A stretch of DNA of 63,766 bases from Bacteroidaceae bacterium (lineage in GTDB: Bacteria > Bacteroidota > Bacteroidia > Bacteroidales > Bacteroidaceae). Positions 10,901-16,781 of this stretch are shown piece by piece. The notes under the pieces were generated by a model, which saw nothing but the letters and a program-made list of their open reading frames with translations, had not been told where the DNA came from and ran no database searches. Positions within the stretch are counted from its first letter, which is position 1. Every line of letters starts with the position of its first letter. The stretch is taken from assembly GCA_024398615.1 (NCBI GenBank), contig JAKSIU010000014.1, positions 1 through 63,766 of the forward strand, read 5' to 3'. A program made the translations under genes and the position numbers.

Positions 10901-11484
10901 TTTAACTCCGCATTACCCTCCATGCCACGCTGGGTAAAGTTAGAACTGCCAATAATACCATATCCAACGGGACAGTCCTCTTCGTTGTCGTAACCTTTGA
11001 AAATAAAACATTTTGAGTGTAGGAATTGATCTTTCAATTCACCCTCAGGTTTATAAATGTGAATCTGAAACTTTTCATTGTCCTTGTCCTTGAGATTATC
11101 CACCAGCAGTTGGACAGTCTTGACGTATTGCTCCTGTGCGGCGAACTTATCCAGTTCCACACGCCATGCCTGTTCCTGTTTGTCGTAACGTCCCTTAGTG
11201 AAGCTCTCTGTATCTCCAGAGTAAAGGTATGGGTCCTTTCCTATTAACAGACGGAATTTGGCACCTTCGCGAGAAAGAAAACTGGCAAGTTCATCGTACA
11301 CAAGTGTTGTACCACGTAGATCCCAAAAGCCAGTAGCTATACAAACCTCAGTGATGTTTGTATCTTCCAGGCATTCTTTGAGAACCTCCGTCATATTATA
11401 ACCTTCAGGCGAGTTGTCAATAAGCGTTCTTCTAAGTTTCATATAAAGAGTAATTAGGCGTTTAATAATTGTATTTTCTTGCAA
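7921..11484 (-). CDS. PLD nuclease - SNF2-type helicase fusion
   Basis: An 1187-aa protein. Residues ~30-240 hold a PLD half-site (HSK at 156-158, GSSN at 179-182). Then comes a two-lobe superfamily-2 helicase of SNF2/RapA type: Walker A VVGLGKT at 325-331, Walker B variant DESH at 427-430, motif III LLSATP, and motif VI QRIGRVNR near residue 920. The C-terminal ~200 residues are charged and unassigned. One HKD half-site usually means dimerisation or pairing with another PLD protein, such as the fourth gene here. It is the first gene of the operon and is followed at 18 bp by the methyltransferase. ATG codons at residues 15 and 31 are alternative starts. The family is clear; the defence role is inferred from context. 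Confidence 0.85.
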   Translation of the reverse strand: MQENTIIKRLITLYMKLRRTLIDNSPEGYNMTEVLKECLEDTNITEVCIATGFWDLRGTTLVYDELASFLSREGAKFRLLIGKDPYLYSGDTESFTKGRYDKQEQAWRVELDKFAAQEQYVKTVQLLVDNLKDKDNEKFQIHIYKPEGELKDQFLHSKCFIFKGYDNEEDCPVGYGIIGSSNFTQRGMEGNAELNTLEDNARDVISLDPEFRKDKTHLMWFNEKWDYSESWEKEFLLQITQSKMAPEVTIPEPETSEVTNKPLTPYELYIKLLQTKFGDLVDKKFGDMIESYLPCRFDSFDYQMDAVKQCFSTMKQHGGFMLADVVGLGKTIVGTLVIKHFLNFPDEDGRERKVLIVTPPAIRSSWIDTIKEFDKDCVDPIGPCIDYITTGSIGKLVDDEVTADDESDSGSFETELKTENYGLIIIDESHKFRNSDNGMYRSLDELIEQIGCDTGNYPYIGLLSATPQNNRPNDLKNQIYLFERNHNESTLKKANGGNIESFFTEINAEYVKLITSKESDKDADEYASDDMSPVERQEKLKELSGRIRDCILSDIMVRRTRTDVKEYYKNDIERQGIAFPDINGPIGLKYKMSSKLANLFYETMSLIAPKENFRFDNSDYLCYYRYRAVQFLTNPDDKKLYAGRGNRDTDTLALQLAKIMQINLVKRLESSFTAFKQSLLNLRRYTDNMIRMWENNTIFICPAIDVNTELDVEAKKQKRGHNVSFDECVEDIRKKILKLTEDGRNEDGENKEYTRDDFDSDYINLLRHDYKLVCDLYDKWSLNSEDPKFDEFKESLRYVLFDKERNRPQKLVIFTEAIDTATTISDAAQSKGYRVLMITAANRHDKEQTIRENFDANYKGEWKNDYDIIVTTDVLAEGINLHRANCILNYDTPWNSTKLMQRIGRVNRIGSAEKFVYVFNFMPSAEGDAEINLVRKAHTKLQSFHTLFGEDSKVFSEDEEVAHYKLNEIVNGEASPLEKYVYELKEYKASHPERYAQIEAQNEELEMSAVPANGNGYFLVRTPKMAGMFVKVNPNEDEGKVISIFDMFETVRPMQAAQKCGLPDNWGAMKKEAERVVTAELADARFRKGNSKKATEAKGIIKELRDNQTMSAESRKLLSAADKLVRYGNNDIIKRIIKIGQAVAEKNALFPITQEEFDAYLNDGIAKMVAEVEMRQGKPQVFIGINK

Positions 11485-11642
11485 TCCAAACTATAAATTG
11501 GTTGATTTGGTTACATTGAAACACATAACCTTCAAAAATACTAATTATTCCTTATGCTATTATAGCAACAGTTCGTTAGTTTTATAAAAATCATACTGCG
11601 GCTCTGACGCCGTAGAACAAAAGTTCTTTGAAATCAGTGTTA
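11485..11642. other. AT-rich leader ahead of the defence operon
   Basis: A non-coding stretch upstream of the PLD-SNF2 start codon, so the operon promoter should lie here. I see AT-rich sequence and small inverted repeats (for example GAAC-AAAA-GTTC near 11608) but no confident -7/-33 pair. Confidence 0.3.
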
Positions 11643-11875
11643 TTAAATCTCATGTCCGCATGTTTTCCGGACATGGAAATAAATCGCTCCACCAATACGC
11701 ACGTCATCACGGAAGATGCTGACAAGATTAAAGCCAAGCTTCAGTACACCGTGACGAAGCTTTCCTTGGAGAAGTAGGCATCGGCAACAAGAAACTTGCA
11801 TACAGTTTATTAATTTCAGCAATAGCCTTGTCAAACTTGGCTAACTCTTCATTGATAAACTCTTCCTCATCCAAA
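11643..11875 (-). pseudogene. Transposase remnant (DDE, IS4-like)
   Basis: On the minus strand three reading frames in succession spell pieces of a DDE transposase: EEFINEELAKFDKAIAEINK in one frame, then KFLVADAYFSKESFV in a second (the VADAYFS block with the catalytic Asp), then HGVLKLGFNLVSIFRDDVR in a third. In intact relatives these blocks are continuous (VADAxFS...GFxLVSRFRDD). At least two frameshifts and a missing N-terminus show that the gene is dead. It sits between the defence operon promoter and a broken helicase, suggesting that insertion of an element contributed to loss of that gene. I saw no terminal inverted repeats. Confidence 0.6.
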
Positions 11876-11968
11876 TAACTGTTCTTTTCTTCTTTCTCAG
11901 TAATAACTGGATGGTTCTTTATCTTTCGGATTTCTAAGAAAAGAGGATAATATTTCCGGAATGACAGA

Positions 11969-12306
11969 TATAGGGTACAGAAAACATTTCGCCTTGCCCG
12001 AACCTGTTCCGGTAGTAAGAATGGTTGGTTCAGGTCTGTGACCTCCGTGAGTATGCAGGCGCTAAAATGATTTCAGCTGATGCCTATGCGATGCAAAATT
12101 TGGCTTGATTGCCAACGCAAAACGGTCAATCTCGCCCGGTGCAGCCTTGACAAAAGGAGTTTTCAATGAAATATACGGTCCTTTGCCCCCTAATACCGTA
12201 GTTTTGGTCGGGAAATTGATTTCCTTATCAAGCTGTAACTTAAACTCTTTCAATTTGTTACCTTTAAAGTTTACAAACTCAATATTCAGATTCTGCTGAA
12301 TAGTCT
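11969..12306 (-). pseudogene. Superfamily-2 helicase N-terminal remnant (DUF1998/DrmA-like type)
   Basis: A minus-strand frame reads EIDRFALAIKPNFASHRHQL, then an in-frame TAG at 12064-12062, then RPEPTILTTGTGSGKAKCFL. The second part is a Q-motif/Walker A block (P-loop at 12013-11993) of the type PTIxTTGTGSGKTECFLYPI found in large DEAD/DEAH helicases of the YprA/DrmA kind. The TAG replaces what is usually a Gln codon, GKT has become GKA, and the frame diverges after CFLYPIS, so only a fragment of the helicase survives. It is oriented like the intact operon just downstream, so it may once have been the operon's first gene. The family call is from memory of the motif, so moderate confidence. 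Confidence 0.55.
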
Positions 12307-12381
12307 ATCTTGCCACGATGATGGATTGCGGCATCAACCAGTGCGGTTTTTCACCGCAACTATTTTATAGGATGTTCCTGA

Positions 12382-12600
12382 CAAGCGGAGTCGCCGGCGG
12401 CTATTGACGGGACATTCACCATTTCTCCTGAATACTGGGCAGGATGGGGCCTGGCATACTATCAATGGAAATCCGGAAAGTCCTTTCGCTTCATTCACGA
12501 TCTTGACAAGTTCGCCGCCGTAGCTGACAGAATTATAGCGGAAAACGTCAATACGTCTACAAGGCCTCAAAACGCGAACAACACGAAATCATTTCACTGA
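12382..12600 (+). pseudogene. Remnant of a toxin-antitoxin-associated protein
   Basis: An open plus-strand stretch without a start codon reads SPEYWAGWGLAYYQWKSGKS and FRFIHDLDKF and ends with TGA. The EYWxGWALAYYQWxxxxSF block is typical of small proteins encoded beside DUF3791/DUF3990 toxin-antitoxin-like cassettes in Bacteroidales. The N-terminal two thirds and the partner genes are absent, so it is a dead fragment of an accessory cassette. The identification rests on the motif as I remember it. Confidence 0.5.
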
Positions 12601-12940
12601 AAAGTGATGCGGTTTGAATACAAATGACCACATTTGCATACAAGCCGCTCATCCCGACCACACCTCGGCTCGCACTCTGAAATCTTCGGATAAGCGATTT
12701 GTCAGTCAGTACCCCTGTAACTACCTAACTTTCAATAATTTCAAAGAGCGTTTATAAATTTTTACCGGACACTAATGTAAGTAGAACATAAAAGATGCCA
12801 AGGTATTTGGTCCATCTCCAGCAAACTGACAGCTGAAAGAACTGAAAGATTTTCCGGATCATGAACAGAAAAATCTACTATCCGTCAGGCATCCGATGTA
12901 ACGGACAACGCCATTCATGTTCGTTTACGGGTTACGGCCG
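12601..12940. other. Non-coding stretch within the remnant zone
   Basis: I see no gene here. The stretch at 12811-12856 (TCCATCTCCAG ... GATTTTCC) is an imperfect direct repeat of 13371-13415, on the far side of the HU-like pseudogene. Confidence 0.35.
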
Positions 12941-12943
12941 ATG

Positions 12944-12981
12944 CAAAAAAAGCAAGGCCCTATGGCGTTCCATAGGGTCTT
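12944..12981 (-). terminator. Rho-independent terminator of the HU-like pseudogene
   Basis: CCCTATGG-CGTT-CCATAGGG forms a perfect 8-bp stem (12958-12977), extendable to about 12 bp with one G-U pair. On the minus strand it is followed within 5 nt by seven T. It lies just past the HU-like remnant, which points to that former gene's own terminator. Confidence 0.8.
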
Positions 12982-13002
12982 GTTGGTTAATACTTGGCAG
13001 TC

Positions 13003-13173
13003 CCACACCACATTCACACCGGTGATGTTCTGGGCGCTGAAACGGTCGGCACGGGAGTACACGCAGCCGTGGCTGCTGATGTGGCGGGCGAACTTCCCGA
13101 CACGGCTCTTAGCCTGGTTGATTTCAAAGAGATTGCCGTTCACTGAACGCATAACGATGGAATAATTGATCAT
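13003..13173 (-). pseudogene. HU-like (IHF/HU family) DNA-binding protein, internally deleted remnant
   Basis: Starting at ATG 13173 the minus strand reads MINYSIVMRSVNG ... KFARHISSHGCVYSRAD and then jumps to RFSAQNITGVNVVW. These are the start, the KFAxHIxxHGCVYSRAD block and the NITGVNVVW block of the Bacteroidales 'HU-like DNA-binding, histone-like' proteins, which are usually ~130-170 aa. About 60 codons of the middle and the C-terminal tail are missing, so the DNA-binding arm is lost. A strong terminator lies right behind it. Intact paralogues are common beside mobile regions in this order. Confidence is good on family and that it is defective. Confidence 0.65.
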
Positions 13174-13500
13174 AGCAGTTGAAATGGATTTAATGCACTG
13201 CTTTGTTCTTCGGATGAGTTTCCAAACGGCATTCATCCGAATCACGCCACAAAGATACAGCCGCAATAAGCCGAAGTCAATGGTTGTCCCGGATTCCGTG
13301 CAGGGTACCCTCCGGACTCCCGTTCCGTGAGCGTTTGGCGGCAATCCGCTCACCGCGGGAAACGACAGTATCCATCTCCAGAAGGCTGTAATCTGTAAGA
13401 ACTGTAAGATTTTCGTTAGGTCTTGCGTGCCCAATCCTGCCTTGGAGTATCTGGAAGCGCGTTTTACGGATGTTCCAGCACTGGACCCGCTGACTTCACA
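13174..13500. other. Region upstream of the HU-like remnant
   Basis: No gene is supported. It holds the presumptive 5' region of the HU-like remnant and, at 13371-13415, the second copy of the imperfect 45-bp repeat found at 12811-12856. Confidence 0.35.
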
Positions 13501-13503
13501 ACC

Positions 13504-13596
13504 GGAAGAATTTGACGTTTCACCCTGAAATGCTTGACGTTTTCAACTGAAATTGCTTGACTCTTTTCCTGAAAAAATTGACTTTTTAGCCGGAAA
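13504..13596. repeat. Four imperfect ~22-bp direct repeats anchored on TTGAC
   Basis: TTGAC occurs at 13512, 13534, 13557 and 13578, spaced 22, 23 and 21 bp. Each copy is followed by a T-rich run and CTGAAA or a variant (CCGGAAA in the last). The ~22-bp period is about two helical turns, so one face of the DNA could present repeated protein contacts. It could also be a decayed minisatellite. No reading frame here is convincing. Confidence 0.5.
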
Positions 13597-13765
13597 GGCC
13601 ACAGTTTCATCTGAAAGATTTCAACCATTTCGGCAACAAAACAGAGCCATTCCAGCATAATTTTCACGGCATCGTGACAGAAAAGCCACATTTTGCCACT
13701 TTGGTTTCTGTGAAATGGTTCGCCGACCGTTGCCTTCACCAGCAGTCATGCTCCAGGCCGGAAGG

Positions 13766-14002
13766 CAGCATTCGGTGGAACGGAAACCGCCACCCAAAGG
13801 ACGGTGTGGCGGGGGATGTGCCGGGCCATCGTGGAGTGACCGGAAAAGCGTGAAAGAACGGAGGCCGGAAAGGGCCGCGGCTGTCTGAGCGGCAAAGCCG
13901 CGAGTTCCGCGGACCCAGCCGCAGAGACGCGCACGCCGGTCACGGAAAGTCGGCCCGTCACATCCCCACCTCACCGGCCGTGGCGGTTCCCGCTCCACCG
14001 CT
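13766..14002. repeat. GC-rich palindromic element, copy 1 (237 bp)
   Basis: Nearly identical to 15101-15338: by eye 7 substitutions and one 1-bp indel, same orientation. The element ends in imperfect inverted repeats (CGGTGGAACGGAAACCGCC against CGGTGGAGCGGGAACCGCC when the right end is reverse-complemented). Complementarity continues inward for tens of bases, with an inner hairpin built on CCGCGGCT/AGCCGCG. It is far richer in G+C than its surroundings. I saw no target-site duplication. It looks like a MITE-like or other structured mobile repeat. Confidence 0.8.
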
Positions 14003-14066
14003 AGAGGTGTGACGGCTTCAATGTATTTTTTGTGGTTTCGATATAATGACATTCCAATCCGCCAGC

Positions 14067-14074
14067 TATCTTTG
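14067..14074 (+). promoter_or_regulatory. Candidate -7 element of the Rpn gene
   Basis: TATCTTTG fits the Bacteroidetes -7 consensus TAnnTTTG and lies 43 bp ahead of the chosen ATG. No clear TTTG -33 box is visible at the expected distance. Confidence 0.4.
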
Positions 14075-14116
14075 TGCCAAAGAGAAATCAGTCTCTCTTT
14101 GTTCAAATCAGTACCT

Positions 14117-15085
14117 ATGAAAAGAAAATCTGAACATGACACACTGACATACGGCAAGTACGTGAACCTGATGAACGATGTCGCGTTCCAGTGGGTGTTC
14201 TGCCGCGAGGACAACAAGGACCTGCTCATAGCCCTGCTCAACGAGCTGATACCGGAACTTCGCATCGAGGATCTGGAGTTCTACCGGAACCGCCAGCAGT
14301 CATACGCCAAAAACCTGAAAGACAGCGTGTTCGATGTGTCGTGCATATTGTCCGACGGCACCCGAATCAATGTCGAGGTGCAGGTTCGTGCCCAGGACTG
14401 GTTCGCCGACCGCTGTCTGTACTATTCGACTTACTGCATCCAGGACCAGGTCAAGAAGGGCCAGGAGGACTACAGCCTGAAACCGGTGTACATAGTGTCG
14501 ATAATTGCCTTCACCCGCCAGCATGCCCCGGATTGGGACGGCAGCATCCTGTCCAGCTACTCGTTGCGTGAAGACCGCACGCACGAGCTGATGACTGACA
14601 ACCTGCATTTCGTGTTCGTTGAGCTGGCGCATTTCGACAAAAAGTGGGAAGATATTGACAATGACAAGGAAAGATTCTACTTTTGCATTCGCAGGCTGCA
14701 CGAGTTGGACGTCCTTCCGGATGGTTTTGCCGAAGGCATATGGGCCAAGCTGGCCCGTCAGAGCGAGCTTGCGGCAATGGAATCAAGTGTAAAGATAAAA
14801 TACATAAATGCTATGACAACCGATATAGACAGACGCGCCCAGATGAAATACGCCAAGCGCGTAGCCCGCGAAGAAGGCCTGGCTGAGGGACGTGCTGAGG
14901 GACGTGCAGAGGGACGTGCTGAGGGACGTGCTGAGGGACGTGCAGAGGGACGTGCTGAGGGACGTGCTGAAGGCGTTGAGCAGGGCAAACTGGAGACCGC
15001 ACGTAACTTGAAGGCCGAAAACATTCCTGCCGATGTCATTGCCAAATGTACTGGTCTGACCCTTGAGCAGGTAGAGAACCTGTAA
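14117..15085 (+). CDS. Rpn-family recombination-promoting nuclease / putative transposase (PD-(D/E)XK)
   Basis: A 322-aa protein of the Rpn/PD-(D/E)XK putative transposase family. The N-terminal ~240 residues contain the family's NDVAFQWVF block (residues 20-28) and the nuclease core VFDVSCILSDGTRINVEVQ, with catalytic-type Asp73 and Glu87-x-Gln89. The C-terminus has eight AEGR/AEGV repeats encoded by a 12-bp DNA tandem repeat, then a helical end. The open frame reaches back to 14009, but I chose ATG 14117 because the upstream residues are not family-like and a -7 box falls inside them. It is flanked on both sides by copies of a 237-bp palindromic element. Known family members nick or cut DNA and promote recA-independent recombination. 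Confidence 0.85.
   Translation: MKRKSEHDTLTYGKYVNLMNDVAFQWVFCREDNKDLLIALLNELIPELRIEDLEFYRNRQQSYAKNLKDSVFDVSCILSDGTRINVEVQVRAQDWFADRCLYYSTYCIQDQVKKGQEDYSLKPVYIVSIIAFTRQHAPDWDGSILSSYSLREDRTHELMTDNLHFVFVELAHFDKKWEDIDNDKERFYFCIRRLHELDVLPDGFAEGIWAKLARQSELAAMESSVKIKYINAMTTDIDRRAQMKYAKRVAREEGLAEGRAEGRAEGRAEGRAEGRAEGRAEGRAEGVEQGKLETARNLKAENIPADVIAKCTGLTLEQVENL
14882..14977 (+). repeat. Eight 12-bp tandem repeats encoding AEGR
   Basis: Seven units of GC(T/A)GAGGGACGT follow one another exactly, then a diverged eighth (AEGV). The unit is a multiple of 3, so slippage changes protein length by 4 residues without a frameshift. Confidence 0.9.
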
Positions 15086-15100
15086 GAACCCCACTTTTTA

Positions 15101-15338
15101 CAGCATTCGGTGGAACGGAAACCGCCACCAAAAGGCCGGTGTGGCAGGGAATGTGCCGGGCCATCGTGGAGTGACCGGAAAAGCGTGAAGGAACGGAGGC
15201 CGGAAAGGGCCGCGGCTGTCTGAGCGGCAAAGCCGCGAGTTCCGCGGACCCGGCCGCAGTGACGCGCACGCCGGTCACGGAAAGTCGGCCCGTCACATTC
15301 CCCACCTCACCGGCCGTGGCGGTTCCCGCTCCACCGCT
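15101..15338. repeat. GC-rich palindromic element, copy 2 (238 bp)
   Basis: Direct repeat of 13766-14002, beginning 15 bp after the Rpn stop codon and ending 15 bp before the 3' end of the lipoprotein gene. It has the same terminal inverted repeats and inner hairpin. Copy 2 keeps better pairing between its inner arms (left GGCCGGTGTGGCAGGGAATG, right arm GGCCGGTGAGGTGGGGAATG), so it may be the less decayed copy. Confidence 0.8.
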
Positions 15339-15353
15339 GAAAACGTGGTACTG

Positions 15354-15830
15354 TTATTCGTCAATATCGCCGAAAATCGATTCCAGCGACTTTTCCAGAT
15401 GCTCCAGCGACTGGTCAATCTTCTCCTCGTTGAACAGATCCTGAAGGAACGACTGCACGTTCTGACCGCTTTCCTCAAGGCTTGACGCGAAACCCTCAAT
15501 GTATTCGGGAAGCATTTTGCCGAACTGCTTGATAAGCGATGTGGACTGCTCCAGTCCGTTCTTGATGAGCAGAGCATGATAGCGTCCCATAGCACGGGCC
15601 GCCATTTCACGTTCCTGGTCACTGTATTCACTGTCATCACTGAGCATTTCGGCAACAAGCTTCTCATACTCGGCCTTGGATAGTTCCCAATCCTTTTCTG
15701 AATATTCCGGACTCTTGAGTTCAGCTTCATCGACAAAATGGTCAAGCTTGACGATAGCCGATGTGTTTGCGCATGATGCTATGGCGACTGCCGCAACAAC
15801 TGTAAGGAAAATTCTTGTAATTACTTTCAT
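15354..15830 (-). CDS. Small lipoprotein, DUF6565-like
   Basis: A 158-aa protein with a signal peptide ending in the lipobox AIASC (Cys20), so probably anchored in the periplasm or outer membrane. The mature part is acidic and helical (LDHFVDEAELKSPEYSEKDW and a long LEESGQNVQSFLQDLF stretch). The pattern of a 'FVxxVE...Y...DW' start resembles small Bacteroidales lipoproteins assigned to DUF6565, but I hold that loosely. No enzyme motif is visible. It lies 3 bp after the BASS-family transporter on the same strand and is probably co-transcribed with it and with GH115. Confidence 0.75.
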   Translation of the reverse strand: MKVITRIFLTVVAAVAIASCANTSAIVKLDHFVDEAELKSPEYSEKDWELSKAEYEKLVAEMLSDDSEYSDQEREMAARAMGRYHALLIKNGLEQSTSLIKQFGKMLPEYIEGFASSLEESGQNVQSFLQDLFNEEKIDQSLEHLEKSLESIFGDIDE

Positions 15831-15833
15831 ATT

Positions 15834-16781
15834 TTAGGGTTTTGGATTGTTATGCAGGTTATTGGCATGTGAATAGACCTTTGCGGCCAGAGCGCCGGAA
15901 ATGTTGTGCCAGACGCTGAAAACGGCTCCCGGTACAGGTGCCAGAGCCATTGATGCAAAATGGGTGGCGGCAAGGCTGCAGGCCAGTCCTGAGTTCTGCA
16001 TGCCTACCTCGATACTGACTGCCGTCATCTGCCTGACCGACATGTGGAGCAGCTTTCCAGCCAGCAGGCCAAGCATCAGCCCCAGAAGGTTGTGCAGTAT
16101 GACCACCACAATGACTGTCAGTCCGCAAATGTGGAGACTGCCGGAATTGGCTGCCACCACTGCCATTACAATGACAGTAATGATGATTGTCGAGAATGCC
16201 GGCAGATAGTCGGCCACAGCCTGCGAGAACCTTGGAAAGAATCTCTTTATGAGCAGTCCCAGGGCAATTGGCAGTATTATGACCTCGACTATTGACAGGA
16301 ACATGGCCCAGAAGCGGATAGGTATGTATGCGCCTGCAAGCAGTTTCACCAGCAATGGCGTGATGACCGGGGCCACAAGTGTCGATACCGATGTCATGCC
16401 AACGGACAATGCGACATCGCCCTTGGACAGGTAAGTGATTACGTTCGAGCTTGTTCCTCCGGGACAGCACCCTACCAGGATGACTCCCACCGCCAGTTCG
16501 GGCGGCAAGGAGAACAGTCTTACAAGCAGGACTGCCGCCAGCGGCATAATGGTGAACTGGCAAAGGAAACCAACCAGCACGTTGCGCGGATGCGTGAACA
16601 CACGCCCGAATTCCCTGACATCGAGCGTGAGTCCCATGCCGAACATCACGACACCCAGCAGCGGAGATACCCACTTTGTACTGATATGACTCATCGAGGC
16701 CGGCCACAGATATGCGACCGCTGCCCCGATGAGCACTATCACTGCAATGAACTTTGTAATTATACTACAAAGCCGTTTCAT
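15834..16781 (-). CDS. Bile acid:sodium symporter (BASS) family transporter
   Basis: A 315-aa membrane protein with about nine to ten hydrophobic segments and the family blocks LLGVVMFGMGLTL (near residue 40) and VGCCPGGTSSNVITYLSKGD (near residue 105). The GGTSSN sequence forms the Na+ binding region in this family. Substrates range from bile acids to pantoate and other organic anions and cannot be predicted here. I chose ATG 16781, which overlaps the GH115 stop as TGATG; a GTG one codon earlier is also possible. The coupling to GH115 hints at uptake of a product of glucuronoxylan metabolism, but that is speculative. Confidence 0.9.
   Translation of the reverse strand: MKRLCSIITKFIAVIVLIGAAVAYLWPASMSHISTKWVSPLLGVVMFGMGLTLDVREFGRVFTHPRNVLVGFLCQFTIMPLAAVLLVRLFSLPPELAVGVILVGCCPGGTSSNVITYLSKGDVALSVGMTSVSTLVAPVITPLLVKLLAGAYIPIRFWAMFLSIVEVIILPIALGLLIKRFFPRFSQAVADYLPAFSTIIITVIVMAVVAANSGSLHICGLTVIVVVILHNLLGLMLGLLAGKLLHMSVRQMTAVSIEVGMQNSGLACSLAATHFASMALAPVPGAVFSVWHNISGALAAKVYSHANNLHNNPKP

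Noticed and set aside
11876-12084. A second open minus-strand frame overlapping the helicase P-loop
   Set aside because: The alternative frame gives no known motif in the P-loop part, whereas the frame with TTGTGSGK continues on from the upstream fragment; only its 3' end joins the transposase remnant.
12334-12570. Minus-strand 78-codon frame
   Set aside because: It is the antisense shadow of the plus-strand TA-associated remnant, which has a recognisable motif.
13504-13596. CRISPR array
   Set aside because: Repeats are imperfect and adjacent without unique spacers, and there are no cas genes.
13464-13739. Minus-strand 91-codon frame
   Set aside because: It translates the TTGAC repeat array into a repetitive Phe/Lys/Gln string and runs toward the palindromic element; no family likeness.
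13746-13961. Minus-strand open frame of 71 codons in the palindromic element, with a similar frame in copy 2 (15036-15305)
   Set aside because: The shared peptide comes from the repeat DNA itself; it is Arg/Pro/Ser-rich without motif, and the changes between the copies do not look like selection on protein.
14191-15045. Several long frames antisense or out of frame to the Rpn gene
   Set aside because: Shadows of the 12-bp repeats and GC-rich coding sequence.
15859-16707. A 282-codon minus-strand frame within the BASS transporter
   Set aside because: Out-of-frame shadow; the transporter frame has membrane segments and family motifs.
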